From positions 1 to 64,000 of the forward strand of contig CAXTVQ010000022.1 in the NCBI GenBank assembly GCA_964247705.1: 64,000 nucleotides of DNA, in the 5' to 3' direction. A program made the position numbers and the translations under genes. This document shows positions 54,299 to 62,522 of the stretch, piece by piece. Each line of letters starts with the position of its first letter. Positions within the stretch are counted from its first letter, which is position 1. This DNA comes from LMUY01 sp964247705. Its GTDB lineage: Bacteria; Pseudomonadota; Alphaproteobacteria; Acetobacterales; Acetobacteraceae. Below the pieces are notes generated by a model, which made no database searches, had not been told where the DNA came from, and saw only the letters and a list, made by a program, of their open reading frames with translations.

Positions 54299-55321
54299 GC
54301 CGCCATCCCGGCCCATACCGCGGGCCGCGCTGCCAGCGCCCTCAGGGCAGGGGCCTCCGCAGCCCGCCAGCAAGCCACCGCATGCTCGTCCGTTGCCACC
54401 AACGGCGGCGGAGCCTCGCGGCAGCGCGGTTCGGCGAATGGGCAACGCGGGGCGAAGCGGCAACCCGGCGGCGGGCGCAGCAGCGACGGCGGCGACCCCT
54501 CGATCGGCACCAGCGCCGCCTCGCCGCCCTCGAGGTCCGGGAAGGCATGCGTCAGCCCCATGCTGTAGGGGTGCAGCGGCCGCTCCAGCACGGCACGGGC
54601 GGTGCCGGACTCGACGATCTGCCCGGCATACATCACCGCCACCCGGTCGCAGGTGTAGGCGACGACGGCCATGTCGTGCGTCACCAGCACCATGGACAGG
54701 TTCAGCCGGGCCTGCAGCGCGCGCAGCACGTCCAGCACCTGCCGCTGCACGATCACGTCGAGTGCGGTCACCGGCTCGTCCGCGATCACCAGCGCCGGGT
54801 GCAGCGCCAGGGCGAGCGCGATGGACGCGCGCTGCCGCATGCCGCCGCTGAACTGGTGCGGGTAGTCGGCCAGGCGGGCAGGGGCGAGGCCGACCAGTTC
54901 GAACAGCTCTGCCGCACGGGCCAGCGCCGGACCGCGGGCGAGGCCGCCACGCTCCTGCAACACTTCGGTGAAATGGCCGCGCAGGCGCTGCACCGGGTCG
55001 AGCGCGTTCATCGCCGTCTGCGGCACGAACGCCATCCGCCGCCAACGCAAATGCCGCCGCGTGCGCTCGGGCATCGCCGTCAGGTCCTGGCCCTCGAACA
55101 CCAGCCGGCCGCCCGCAACCCGCGCCGCATCCGGCAGCACGCCCATGATCGCCCGCGCCAGGGTGGATTTACCGCACCCGCTCTCCCCCACCAGCCCGGT
55201 GATGCTGCCCGCCGGCACGGCGAGCACTGCGCCGTCCACTGCGCGCACCGGCCCGGCGCCCGTGCGGTAGTGGACCGACAGGCTCTCGACCGAGAGCAGC
55301 GTCCCCGCTTCCTTAAGCGTC
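54295..55321 (-). CDS. Peptide ABC transporter ATP-binding protein, OppD/DppD type (5' end cut by false gap)
   Basis: The visible part covers nearly the whole ATPase: Walker A GESGCGKST, signature FSGGMRQRASIALALAL, Walker B LVIADEPVTALD, and the C-terminal cysteine segment GCRFAPRCPFAEPRC. The N in the sequence hides the start. When the two 24-base flanks are merged, the frame reads MTLKEAGTLLSVESLSVHYR and begins at the ATG at 55447, overlapping the permease stop in ATGA. The gene is therefore very probably intact, about 350 residues. An internal ATG at 55248 would delete the first strand and is not the start. Confidence 0.92.
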
Positions 55322-55445
55322 NNNNNNNNNNNNNNNNNNNNNNNNNNNNNNNNNNNNNNNNNNNNNNNNNNNNNNNNNNNNNNNNNNNNNNNNNNNNNNN
55401 NNNNNNNNNNNNNNNNNNNNNAGCGTCCCCGCTTCCTTAAGCGTC
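55298..55445. repeat. 24-base identical sequences on both sides of the gap
   Basis: Positions 55298-55321 and 55422-55445 carry the same 24 bases (AGCGTCCCCGCTTCC... then TTAAGCGTC). They touch the N on both sides. They are most simply two ends of overlapping contigs that were not merged. Confidence 0.9.
55322..55421. other. Assembly gap of 100 N, probably false
   Basis: Exactly 100 N lie between two copies of the same 24 bases. Removing the N and one copy gives a continuous ATPase frame and the usual ATGA junction with the permease gene, so the true gap length appears to be minus 24. Confidence 0.88.
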
Positions 55446-56304
55446 ATTGCTCGGCCAGCTTCGGGAACAACAGCTTCTCCGAGCCGCGCGAAATAAGAAA
55501 ACCTGCCAGCACCATCAGCACGATCGCCACACCCGGCGGCGTGAACCAATTCCACGCGCCGCGGGACAGTGCCTGGTTGGCGTATGCCTCCTGCAGCATC
55601 ACGCCCCAACTCACCACGGCCGGGTCGCCGAAGCCCAGGAAGGAGGCGGAGGCCTCCGCCAGGATCGCCCAGCCGATCGCCACCGAGCCATACAGCGCCG
55701 CCAGCGGCAGCACCTGCGGCAGCACGTGCACGAACATGATCCGCGCCGGCGAGCATCCCGTCATGCGCGCCGCATCCACCCACGCCCGTTCCCGCAGGCT
55801 GAGCACCTGGGCGCGGATGACGCGCGCGGTGTTGGGCCACAGCAGCAAGGCCACGCTGGCGACGATCACGACGGTGCCCGGCCGGGTCAGCGCGGCGAGC
55901 ACCAGCATGGAGGGCAGGAACGGCAACCCGAGCACCACGTCCGCCAGCCGGTTGATCACCCGGTCCACCCAGCCGCCGAGGTAACCGGACAACAGGCCCA
56001 GCAGCGTGCCGATCGCGACCACGGCCACGGCCGCCGTCAGCCCGACCAGCAGCGCCGCGCGCGTGCCGTAGATCACCTGGCTCAGCACGTCTCGCCCACT
56101 GGACGTGGTACCCAGCCAATACTCCGCCGAGACCGGCATATAGCGCGCGACCCGGCGCCCGACGCGCAGGATCTCCAGCGGATCATGCGGCGCCAGCACG
56201 GGTGCAAGCAGCGCCACCACCGCGATCACGGCATAGATCGCGGTTCCCGCCGCAGCGAACGGCTCGGTCCGCAGCAGCCGGAGGACGGTCCTAACGCCGC
56301 GCAC
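55444..56304 (-). CDS. Peptide ABC transporter permease, DppC type
   Basis: This is a 286-residue inner-membrane permease with about six helices. The family signs are the DppC-like opening (PVLAPHDPLEILRVGRR, YWLGTTSSGRDVLSQVIYGT) and the EAA loop near DAARMTGCSPARIMFVHVLP that contacts the ATPases. Its start overlaps the end of the DppB-type gene by 14 bases. The stop overlaps the ATPase start found after removing the false gap. Confidence 0.93.
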   Translation of the reverse strand: MRGVRTVLRLLRTEPFAAAGTAIYAVIAVVALLAPVLAPHDPLEILRVGRRVARYMPVSAEYWLGTTSSGRDVLSQVIYGTRAALLVGLTAAVAVVAIGTLLGLLSGYLGGWVDRVINRLADVVLGLPFLPSMLVLAALTRPGTVVIVASVALLLWPNTARVIRAQVLSLRERAWVDAARMTGCSPARIMFVHVLPQVLPLAALYGSVAIGWAILAEASASFLGFGDPAVVSWGVMLQEAYANQALSRGAWNWFTPPGVAIVLMVLAGFLISRGSEKLLFPKLAEQ

Positions 56305-57271
56305 CGACGCTCACCCGCGGATCCAGCGCCGCGTAGGCCAAATCCGCCAACGTATTCATCAGTACCAGCGCGGCGGCGATCATTACGAACGCGCCTTCCG
56401 CCAGCGGGTAGTCCGCACCCTGCACCGCGTTGACCAGCAGCCGGCCGATGCCGGGCCATCCGAACACCGTCTCCACCACCACGTTGCCGCCGACGCTGGC
56501 GCCCAGGCCTAGCGCAAACGCGGTCGCCACCGGCAGCAACGCGTTGCGCGCAGCGTGGCGCATCACGATGGACCAGCTCGACAGCCCCTTCATCCGCGCC
56601 ATGACGATGAACTCGTCGGATAGCACCTCCAGCATCGTCGCCCGCATCAGCAGCAGCGGCAAGCCTTGCAGGTAGATCGCCAGCGTCAGCGCCGGCAATG
56701 CGAGGTGCCACCAGAAATCGCCGGACACCAGGCGCTGCAGCAGCGTGCCGTCCGGCGCGCCCGGGCTGGACGCGCCGCCGGTGGGGAACCACCCCGTCTG
56801 GAACGCGAGCGCGGTCAGCAGCAGCATGCCCAACCAGAACTCCGGCGCCGAGCGGGTGGCCAGCGCCGCCGGGATCGCCACCGCCTCTACCACGCCGCCG
56901 CGCCGGAACGCGAGGAAGGCGCCGGCCACGATGCCGAACGCGTAGGCGCCCCCTACGGAGACGAGGGTCAGCACGATCGTGTTGGGCAGCGCCTCCAGCA
57001 GCAGGTCCAGCACGGGACGGCCCTGCAGGAAGGACACGCCTAAATCACCGCGGACCAGGTTGGCCATGTAGATCAGGTATTGCTGCCACAATGGACGGTC
57101 CAGCCCGAAGGAATGCAGCAACGCGGTCCGCGTCTCGTCCGTGAAGGTGGGGGAGATATAGTTCAGCGTCGGGTCGCCGGGTGCGAGGCGGAACAGCAGG
57201 AAGCTGATGCTGGCCACCGCCCACAGCACGAACAGCAGGTGGCCGAGCCGGTCGAATAGGCGGCGCTGCAT
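56291..57271 (-). CDS. Peptide ABC transporter permease, DppB type
   Basis: This 326-residue permease starts MQRRLFDRLGHLLFVLWAVA and shows the family text FRLAPGDPTLNYISP, then FGLDRPLWQQYLIYMANLVR. The EAA loop is MARMKGLSSWSIVMRHAARN. The ATG overlaps the stop of the solute-binding protein (TAATG). A longer frame to 57442 is an artefact inside the binding-protein gene. Confidence 0.93.
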   Translation of the reverse strand: MQRRLFDRLGHLLFVLWAVASISFLLFRLAPGDPTLNYISPTFTDETRTALLHSFGLDRPLWQQYLIYMANLVRGDLGVSFLQGRPVLDLLLEALPNTIVLTLVSVGGAYAFGIVAGAFLAFRRGGVVEAVAIPAALATRSAPEFWLGMLLLTALAFQTGWFPTGGASSPGAPDGTLLQRLVSGDFWWHLALPALTLAIYLQGLPLLLMRATMLEVLSDEFIVMARMKGLSSWSIVMRHAARNALLPVATAFALGLGASVGGNVVVETVFGWPGIGRLLVNAVQGADYPLAEGAFVMIAAALVLMNTLADLAYAALDPRVSVGARR

Positions 57272-58935
57272 TACTGGTAGATCGCCGTCGTCTCCTTCAC
57301 CCCCGCCGGGTAGTGCAGCTTGCCGTCCACCACCGTGTAGCCCGCGTCCTTCAGGATCCTGCGGGCCCCGTCCAGGTTCTTGCCCGGGATCATGTCCACG
57401 ATATCCGGCACCGCCCAGAACGTGAGCGCCGGCGACACCCAACTGTTGGCCGGCACCGCCGCATCCCCCCAGGCATCGGCCGCCAGCGTGTCACGGTCGA
57501 TCGCGGCGGACAGCGCCTGGCGGAAATGCACATCGTCGAATGGCGGCCGGCGCTCGTTGTAGCCGACGAACTTGAAGCCGATGTCGAGGCTGTCCGAAAC
57601 ATCGATGGCCGGGTCGGACTTGCCCAGTTGATACAGCAGTTGCGGGTCGCCGGTGTAGTCGGTCAGGAAGTTGATCTCCCCGCTGCGCAGCGCACCCAGC
57701 GTCGCCTCGATGTTGGGCGTGATGCGCATGATGAAGCGCGCGGCCTTGGGCTTGCTCCAATGGTCCAAATTGGCCTCGAGCACGATCTGCTCGTTGAGGT
57801 TGATCGACGCCACGCGAAACGGGCCCGACCCGACCGGCTTCGGCTCCATGATGCTCTCGGCGGTCTGCGGCTTGTTCGCCAGGTCGTCGAAGATCGGCTG
57901 CCAGACGTGCTTGGGCGCCAGGTTCAGCTTGGACAGCGAGCTCACGAGGAACGCCGCATCCGGCCGCTTCAGCGTGATGCGCAGGGACCGCGGCCCCGTC
58001 ACCTCCACACTGGCGATATTGGCGACGAACGGCTTGTACATGGGCGACTTGTCGCCGAAGCCCGGCGCCTGCAGGCTGAACACGGCGTCATCGATGGTGA
58101 CGGGGGCGCCGTCGCTCCACGTCATGCCGTCCCGCATCGTCAGCTCGACCGTGGTGGGGGTGGGCCGTGTCACGCTCTCCGCCGCCCATGGCTGCGGCAG
58201 CCCGTCCGGCCCGATGCGCATGAAGCGGTCCCAGATCAGCTCGGTCGCCCACGAACCCTGCGCACCCGGGATGTTGAACGGGCTTATATTGGTCGGCACC
58301 GTCGTCGAGTTGACGATGATGTCCTTTTGCGGCCCCTTCGGCGTGAGATTGATCCAGGTCCAGAAATTGCGGATGCCGAGCCCGGCTTCCTGCACGGTGC
58401 TTTTAGCGTCCCAGACTGTCTGGTTGAACGCGACCAGGCTCTTGGGGTGCACCATGAAGCCATACGGCTGGTCGTGGTTCACCAAATCCTGCGCCTCGCG
58501 CATCAGCGACTGCCGTTTGCTCAGGTCCAGCTCCTGACGCTGGGCCTGGGCCAACTGGTCGTACGCCGGATTGATATAGCCCACGAAATCGTAGCCGTTG
58601 GCGGCATTGGCCGAGACGAACAGATTGTAGGTCAGCTCGTCCGGATCGCTGCGCTCGGGCCGGCCGACCATGGTCCAGGTCGTCGCATCCCAACGCTGCC
58701 GCTCGTACCAGATCACCTGGTTGAACTGCTGGCTGGGCAGCGCGCGGACCGTGACGGTGAGGCCGAGGTCCTTCCACGAATCGGCTACCAGTTCGGCCGC
58801 ATTGTATTCCTGCGGCGAGACGGCTTGCGGCAACGTCAGCAGCGTCAGCGGCCGCACCAGGTCCCCCGCCGGCTGCGCGTAGGCGGTGGCGAACAGGAGC
58901 GGTGACAAGGCGGTTGCCAGCAGGACCAGGCGCAT
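57271..58935 (-). CDS. ABC solute-binding protein, family 5, apparently circularly permuted
   Basis: This 554-residue periplasmic protein has a signal peptide (MRLVLLATALSPLLFATAYAQ). Residues ~28-190 look like the end of a normal DppA-type protein: AELVADSWKDLGLTVTVRAL, RSDPDELTYNLF and LMREAQDLVNHDQP. Residues ~203-554 then look like its beginning and middle: ELIWDRFMRIGPDGLPQPWA, DGMTWSDGAPVTIDDAVFSL, APKHVW, GSGPFRV, then RPPFDDVHFRQALSAAIDRD. The chain ends DGKLHYPAGVKET, where a normal protein would go on with the strand that here opens the mature part. It heads the eight-gene operon. The bound solute is unknown. Confidence 0.88.
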   Translation of the reverse strand: MRLVLLATALSPLLFATAYAQPAGDLVRPLTLLTLPQAVSPQEYNAAELVADSWKDLGLTVTVRALPSQQFNQVIWYERQRWDATTWTMVGRPERSDPDELTYNLFVSANAANGYDFVGYINPAYDQLAQAQRQELDLSKRQSLMREAQDLVNHDQPYGFMVHPKSLVAFNQTVWDAKSTVQEAGLGIRNFWTWINLTPKGPQKDIIVNSTTVPTNISPFNIPGAQGSWATELIWDRFMRIGPDGLPQPWAAESVTRPTPTTVELTMRDGMTWSDGAPVTIDDAVFSLQAPGFGDKSPMYKPFVANIASVEVTGPRSLRITLKRPDAAFLVSSLSKLNLAPKHVWQPIFDDLANKPQTAESIMEPKPVGSGPFRVASINLNEQIVLEANLDHWSKPKAARFIMRITPNIEATLGALRSGEINFLTDYTGDPQLLYQLGKSDPAIDVSDSLDIGFKFVGYNERRPPFDDVHFRQALSAAIDRDTLAADAWGDAAVPANSWVSPALTFWAVPDIVDMIPGKNLDGARRILKDAGYTVVDGKLHYPAGVKETTAIYQ

Positions 58936-59048
58936 GCAGGAGCTCCGGTGGGATCGCACCAGCCTTGCACGCGCTGTGCCGCCGGTCACGCCCGCTTGCC
59001 GCGATGCTGAAACGATGGTGCGATCCGCGCCCACCTTGGAGCGCCGCC

Positions 59049-60788
59049 ATGCCCGTCACCGAAGCCGAGCAGCACTTTCTGGACCAGGTCAGCCTGGACC
59101 TGCCCTGGGCCTTGGTGGAGACCTTCAGCACCACCCCCCGCTGGCGGCCGGAGGACGTGAACCGCGCGGTGGACATCCTGGTCGGGCGGCTGCAGGGCGC
59201 CGGCGTGCCGGTGGAGGTGCACCAGCCGGAGATCTACCTCTCCGTCCCCTACAGCGCCTCCGTCATGGCCGGGGGCACCACGTGCCGGGCCAAGCCGCCC
59301 TCCTCCTCGCTCTCGGTGCCGGGCGGGCGGACGGCGAAGCTGGTGGCCTTGCAGGCCAACCCCAAGGCGCTGCGGTCCTACAACCGGGACGTGGCAACCT
59401 TGTTCGGCGGCAGCATCACCTCGGTGGACGAAGTGAAGCGGCTGGTCGCCGGCAAGTTCGTCGTGATGCAGGGCTTCGGCAACCCGGCGTTGACCAGCCT
59501 GGTCGAGGAATGGGGCGGCGCCGGGCTCATCGCCTGCAACCCCGGCACCGACGTCCATTGGGGCACCTGCACCACCATCTGGGGCAGCCCGGACCTGCAC
59601 GACTGGCCGCGCAAGCCCGGCATCCCCGTCGTCGCCGTGAACAACCCGGACGGCCAGCGCCTGATGGCCCTGGCGGCCGACGGCGGCGAGGCGACGATCC
59701 GCACCGACCTGGTCGAGGGCTGGTTCCCGCAGAAGATCCCCGTGGTGAGCATCCCCGGCGCCGAGGACCCGGACCGTTACGTGCTGGTGCACGGCCACCT
59801 CGATAGCTGGGAAGTGGGCGTCGGCGACAACGCGACCGGCGACGCGACCCTGCTCGAACTGGCGCGGGTGTTGTGGACCAACCGCACTGCGCTGAAGCGC
59901 GGCGTGAAGCTTGCCTGGTGGCCCGGGCACAGCACGGGGCGCTACGCCGGGTCCACCTGGTTCACCGACGCGTTCGCGGCCGATTTGGACCGCAACTGCC
60001 TGGCGCAGATCAACTGCGACAGCCCCGGCTGCCGCTGGGCCACGTCCTACCACGACACCCGCGCCTTCACCGAGTGCGCCGCCCTGGCCGAGGATGCGAT
60101 CCGTGACGTGGTGCCCGGCGCCGCCATCGCCATCCACCGCCCGCCGCAGGCCGGCGACTACAGCTTCAACAACATCGGCCTGCCGAGCCTGTTCATGCTC
60201 AGCTCCACCATGCCGGACGCGCTACGGGCGGAAAAACACTACTACGACGTGTCCGGTTGCGGTGCGAACATCGCCTGGCACACGGAAAACGACACGATCG
60301 AGATCGCCGACCGCAACCAATTGCTGACCGACATGCGCATCTACCTGCTGGCGGCCCTGCGGGTGGCGAACGCCGAGACGCTGCCGTTCGATTGGGCGGC
60401 GACCTGCGGCGAGTTCCTGCAGACCATCGACGCGTACGAGGCGGCATCGGGCGGCCTGGCGGACCTCTCGGCGGCACGCACCGCGACGCTGGCCCTGCGC
60501 GACGCGTTGCAGGCCCTGTCCGGCATTGCGGCGGACCGCCAAAACGAGGTGCTTCACGAACTCGGCCGCATCCTGGTGCCGGTCAACTACACGCGCGAGC
60601 CCCGCTTCCGGCACGACCCGGCTTACACCGTCCCCAAGCTGCCCACCCTGGCTGTTGCCGCGGAGCTCCCCGGCTACACCGACCCGCATTTGCGCCGGAT
60701 CGCACTGACCGAACTGATGCGGGGGCAGAACCGCTACGTGGGCGCGATCGAGCAGGCAAGGCGATTGGTTCGATCGGCTCTGGATTAA
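59049..60788 (+). CDS. M28-like metallopeptidase B
   Basis: This is a 579-residue protein of the same kind as the peptidase at 47959. The zinc-site segments are VHGHLDSWEVGVGDNATGDA, INCDSPGCRWA and the histidine in IAWHTENDTIEI. A PA-like insert precedes the core. No signal peptide is seen. I chose the ATG at 59049 after GGAGCGCC; the longer frame from 58902 overlaps the binding-protein leader. It is divergent from the transport operon with 113 bases between starts, so both can share a control region. The two peptidases probably handle the imported compound in steps (inference). Confidence 0.85.
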   Translation: MPVTEAEQHFLDQVSLDLPWALVETFSTTPRWRPEDVNRAVDILVGRLQGAGVPVEVHQPEIYLSVPYSASVMAGGTTCRAKPPSSSLSVPGGRTAKLVALQANPKALRSYNRDVATLFGGSITSVDEVKRLVAGKFVVMQGFGNPALTSLVEEWGGAGLIACNPGTDVHWGTCTTIWGSPDLHDWPRKPGIPVVAVNNPDGQRLMALAADGGEATIRTDLVEGWFPQKIPVVSIPGAEDPDRYVLVHGHLDSWEVGVGDNATGDATLLELARVLWTNRTALKRGVKLAWWPGHSTGRYAGSTWFTDAFAADLDRNCLAQINCDSPGCRWATSYHDTRAFTECAALAEDAIRDVVPGAAIAIHRPPQAGDYSFNNIGLPSLFMLSSTMPDALRAEKHYYDVSGCGANIAWHTENDTIEIADRNQLLTDMRIYLLAALRVANAETLPFDWAATCGEFLQTIDAYEAASGGLADLSAARTATLALRDALQALSGIAADRQNEVLHELGRILVPVNYTREPRFRHDPAYTVPKLPTLAVAAELPGYTDPHLRRIALTELMRGQNRYVGAIEQARRLVRSALD

Positions 60789-60794
60789 TCGAAG

Positions 60795-61265
60795 TCACCG
60801 GACTTGCGACCGAGCCTTGACCGGACGGTTCGCGTGGCTGTCCTGCGGCACGCCGCGATTGAGCGACATGTGGGAGTGCACGCACAGCCACCCATCCCCG
60901 CTTTTGCTGAACACCATCGTGGCCCGGCCCGGCCGGTCGAACGCCGTTCCGTCCGGGTGGTAGCCCGTGCTGGTCCACGGCGCGAGCACGGTTGCCATGC
61001 TGCCATCGGCGGACACCAGGATGCGGGTCTGCGCCAAGGTGAACCGGAAATCCGTCGTCTTCGGCCAAACCTTGTCCCATTGCGTCGTGTTCCATGCGGC
61101 GAGGCCGGAAATCACGTCATTATGGGTTCCGAAGGCAAGCACATCCGGATGGAACAGCGGCTTGGCCGAGGCATAATCCACCTCCCGCACGAACCCTGAG
61201 AAAGTTTCCAGCCAGTCCGCGAACTGGCGAGCGGTCCCGGCATCGGCTTCGGGCAAAGGCTGCAT
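60795..61265 (-). CDS. NTF2/SnoaL-like protein
   Basis: This 156-residue protein has the NTF2-like cone fold pattern of SnoaL-type proteins: helical start (ADWLETFSGFVREVDYASAK), FHPDVLAFGTHNDVISG, then strands TRILVSADGSMATVLAPWTS and WLCVHSHMSLNRG. Members are steroid isomerase-like enzymes or ligand-binding proteins. It is convergent with the M28 gene (6 bases between stops) and starts 22 bases after the FAD monooxygenase stop, which suggests co-transcription. Confidence 0.78.
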   Translation of the reverse strand: MQPLPEADAGTARQFADWLETFSGFVREVDYASAKPLFHPDVLAFGTHNDVISGLAAWNTTQWDKVWPKTTDFRFTLAQTRILVSADGSMATVLAPWTSTGYHPDGTAFDRPGRATMVFSKSGDGWLCVHSHMSLNRGVPQDSHANRPVKARSQVR

Positions 61266-61287
61266 CGTTCGTTCCTCCTCAGATCGG

Positions 61288-62517
61288 TCAGATCCGCGCG
61301 ACCTCGAACCCGGCCAGTTGCGCGTACCCCCGAACGATGCCGCGCAGCTCGTCTACCGTCGCCACGTCCTCGACTCTGGCAAAACCCTGCGGCGCCCGCC
61401 CAGCCACGAAATCCATCACCCGCTCCGGACCGCCATTGCGGTTGGAGTGCACGATATCGCTCGTCGCCGGCCGCCGCTCGGCCTCATACCCCCGCAGAGC
61501 CGCCTCCACCGGTTCGGCCGCCAGCCGGTCGGCCAGGCAGCGCGCGTCCAGGATCGCCTGGGACGCGCCGTTGGACCCGACGGGGTACATGGGATGCGCC
61601 GCGTCGCCCAAAAGTGTCACCCGGCCCTGCGTCCACCACGGCAGCGGGTCGCGGTCGCACATCGGATACTCGAAGATGGCCGGCGTGGCCCGGATCAGCG
61701 CCGCGGTGTCCACGAACGGCAGGTCCAACCGCTCGACAAAGTGGCGGAACGCCTCGTATTGCCCTGTCCTGGACCAGCTCTCGCGGGCTGGCGGTTGCGT
61801 GCCGGGTTCGGCGGTGCGGGCGTAGATCACCCAGTTCGTCAGCCGCGTGCCGGGCGACGCACCCGGCGCGATCGGATACAGCACCAGCTTTGCGACGGCG
61901 TCCCCCGCGATCACCATGGCGTCGCCACCGTCGAATGCCGGCCAGTCCACGGCTCCCCGCCACATGCTGATCCCGTTCCACCGCATGCCGCCGTCATCCG
62001 GATGCAACGCCCTGCGCAGGGCGGAGTGGATGCCGTCGGCCCCGACCAGCGCCTCGCCCACGGCCTCCTCGATCTCGCCATCCGGCGTCTGGAAGCGTGC
62101 TGCCACGCCCGTAACGGTCTGCGTGTAGTCCAGCAGCCGCCGTCCGGCACGCGGGGCCATGTCCCCCAGGCGCTCGGTGGCCGCATCCCACAGCATGGCC
62201 TGCAAGCGTCCGCGATGCAGCGAGAACTGCGGCGCATCGTGCCCGGCATGCAGCCCGCGCGGCTCGGACCAGATCGGCTGCCCCAAATGGTTCGCGTAGG
62301 TCAGCGTGCGGGTACGGATCCCAATCCCGTCCAGCCGCGGCAGCAAGCCGAGTGCCGCCAACTCGCGCATGGAATGGGGCAGGGCGTTGATCCCGACCCC
62401 GAGCGGCAGCACTTCGGGCGCCGCCTCATACACCTGCGCCGCAATCCCCTTCGCGTGCAGCATCAGCGCCAGCGTCAGCCCGCCGATGCCGCCCCCCGCG
62501 ATGATGACCGGCTGCAC
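61288..62517 (-). CDS. FAD-dependent monooxygenase
   Basis: This is a 409-residue flavoprotein hydroxylase. The FAD motif IIAGGGIGGLTLALML opens the chain and the second FAD motif is LLGDAAHPMYPVGSNGASQA. The pattern resembles PhzS and related aromatic hydroxylases (PLGVGINALPHSMRELAALG). It would hydroxylate an aromatic ring with NAD(P)H and oxygen. The gene begins 5 bases after the PoxB-like gene stop, and all three minus-strand genes here may be one unit. Confidence 0.88.
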   Translation of the reverse strand: MQPVIIAGGGIGGLTLALMLHAKGIAAQVYEAAPEVLPLGVGINALPHSMRELAALGLLPRLDGIGIRTRTLTYANHLGQPIWSEPRGLHAGHDAPQFSLHRGRLQAMLWDAATERLGDMAPRAGRRLLDYTQTVTGVAARFQTPDGEIEEAVGEALVGADGIHSALRRALHPDDGGMRWNGISMWRGAVDWPAFDGGDAMVIAGDAVAKLVLYPIAPGASPGTRLTNWVIYARTAEPGTQPPARESWSRTGQYEAFRHFVERLDLPFVDTAALIRATPAIFEYPMCDRDPLPWWTQGRVTLLGDAAHPMYPVGSNGASQAILDARCLADRLAAEPVEAALRGYEAERRPATSDIVHSNRNGGPERVMDFVAGRAPQGFARVEDVATVDELRGIVRGYAQLAGFEVARI

Positions 62518-62522
62518 CGTGG

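Noticed and set aside
54295..55321. DppD-type ATPase as a truncated pseudogene
   Set aside because: The missing start is supplied when the duplicated 24 bases at the gap are merged, giving an intact frame.
55298..55445. The 24-base pair as a target-site duplication of an insertion sequence
   Set aside because: It is longer than usual duplications, it directly touches a 100-N placeholder, and its removal restores an operon; contig overlap explains it better.
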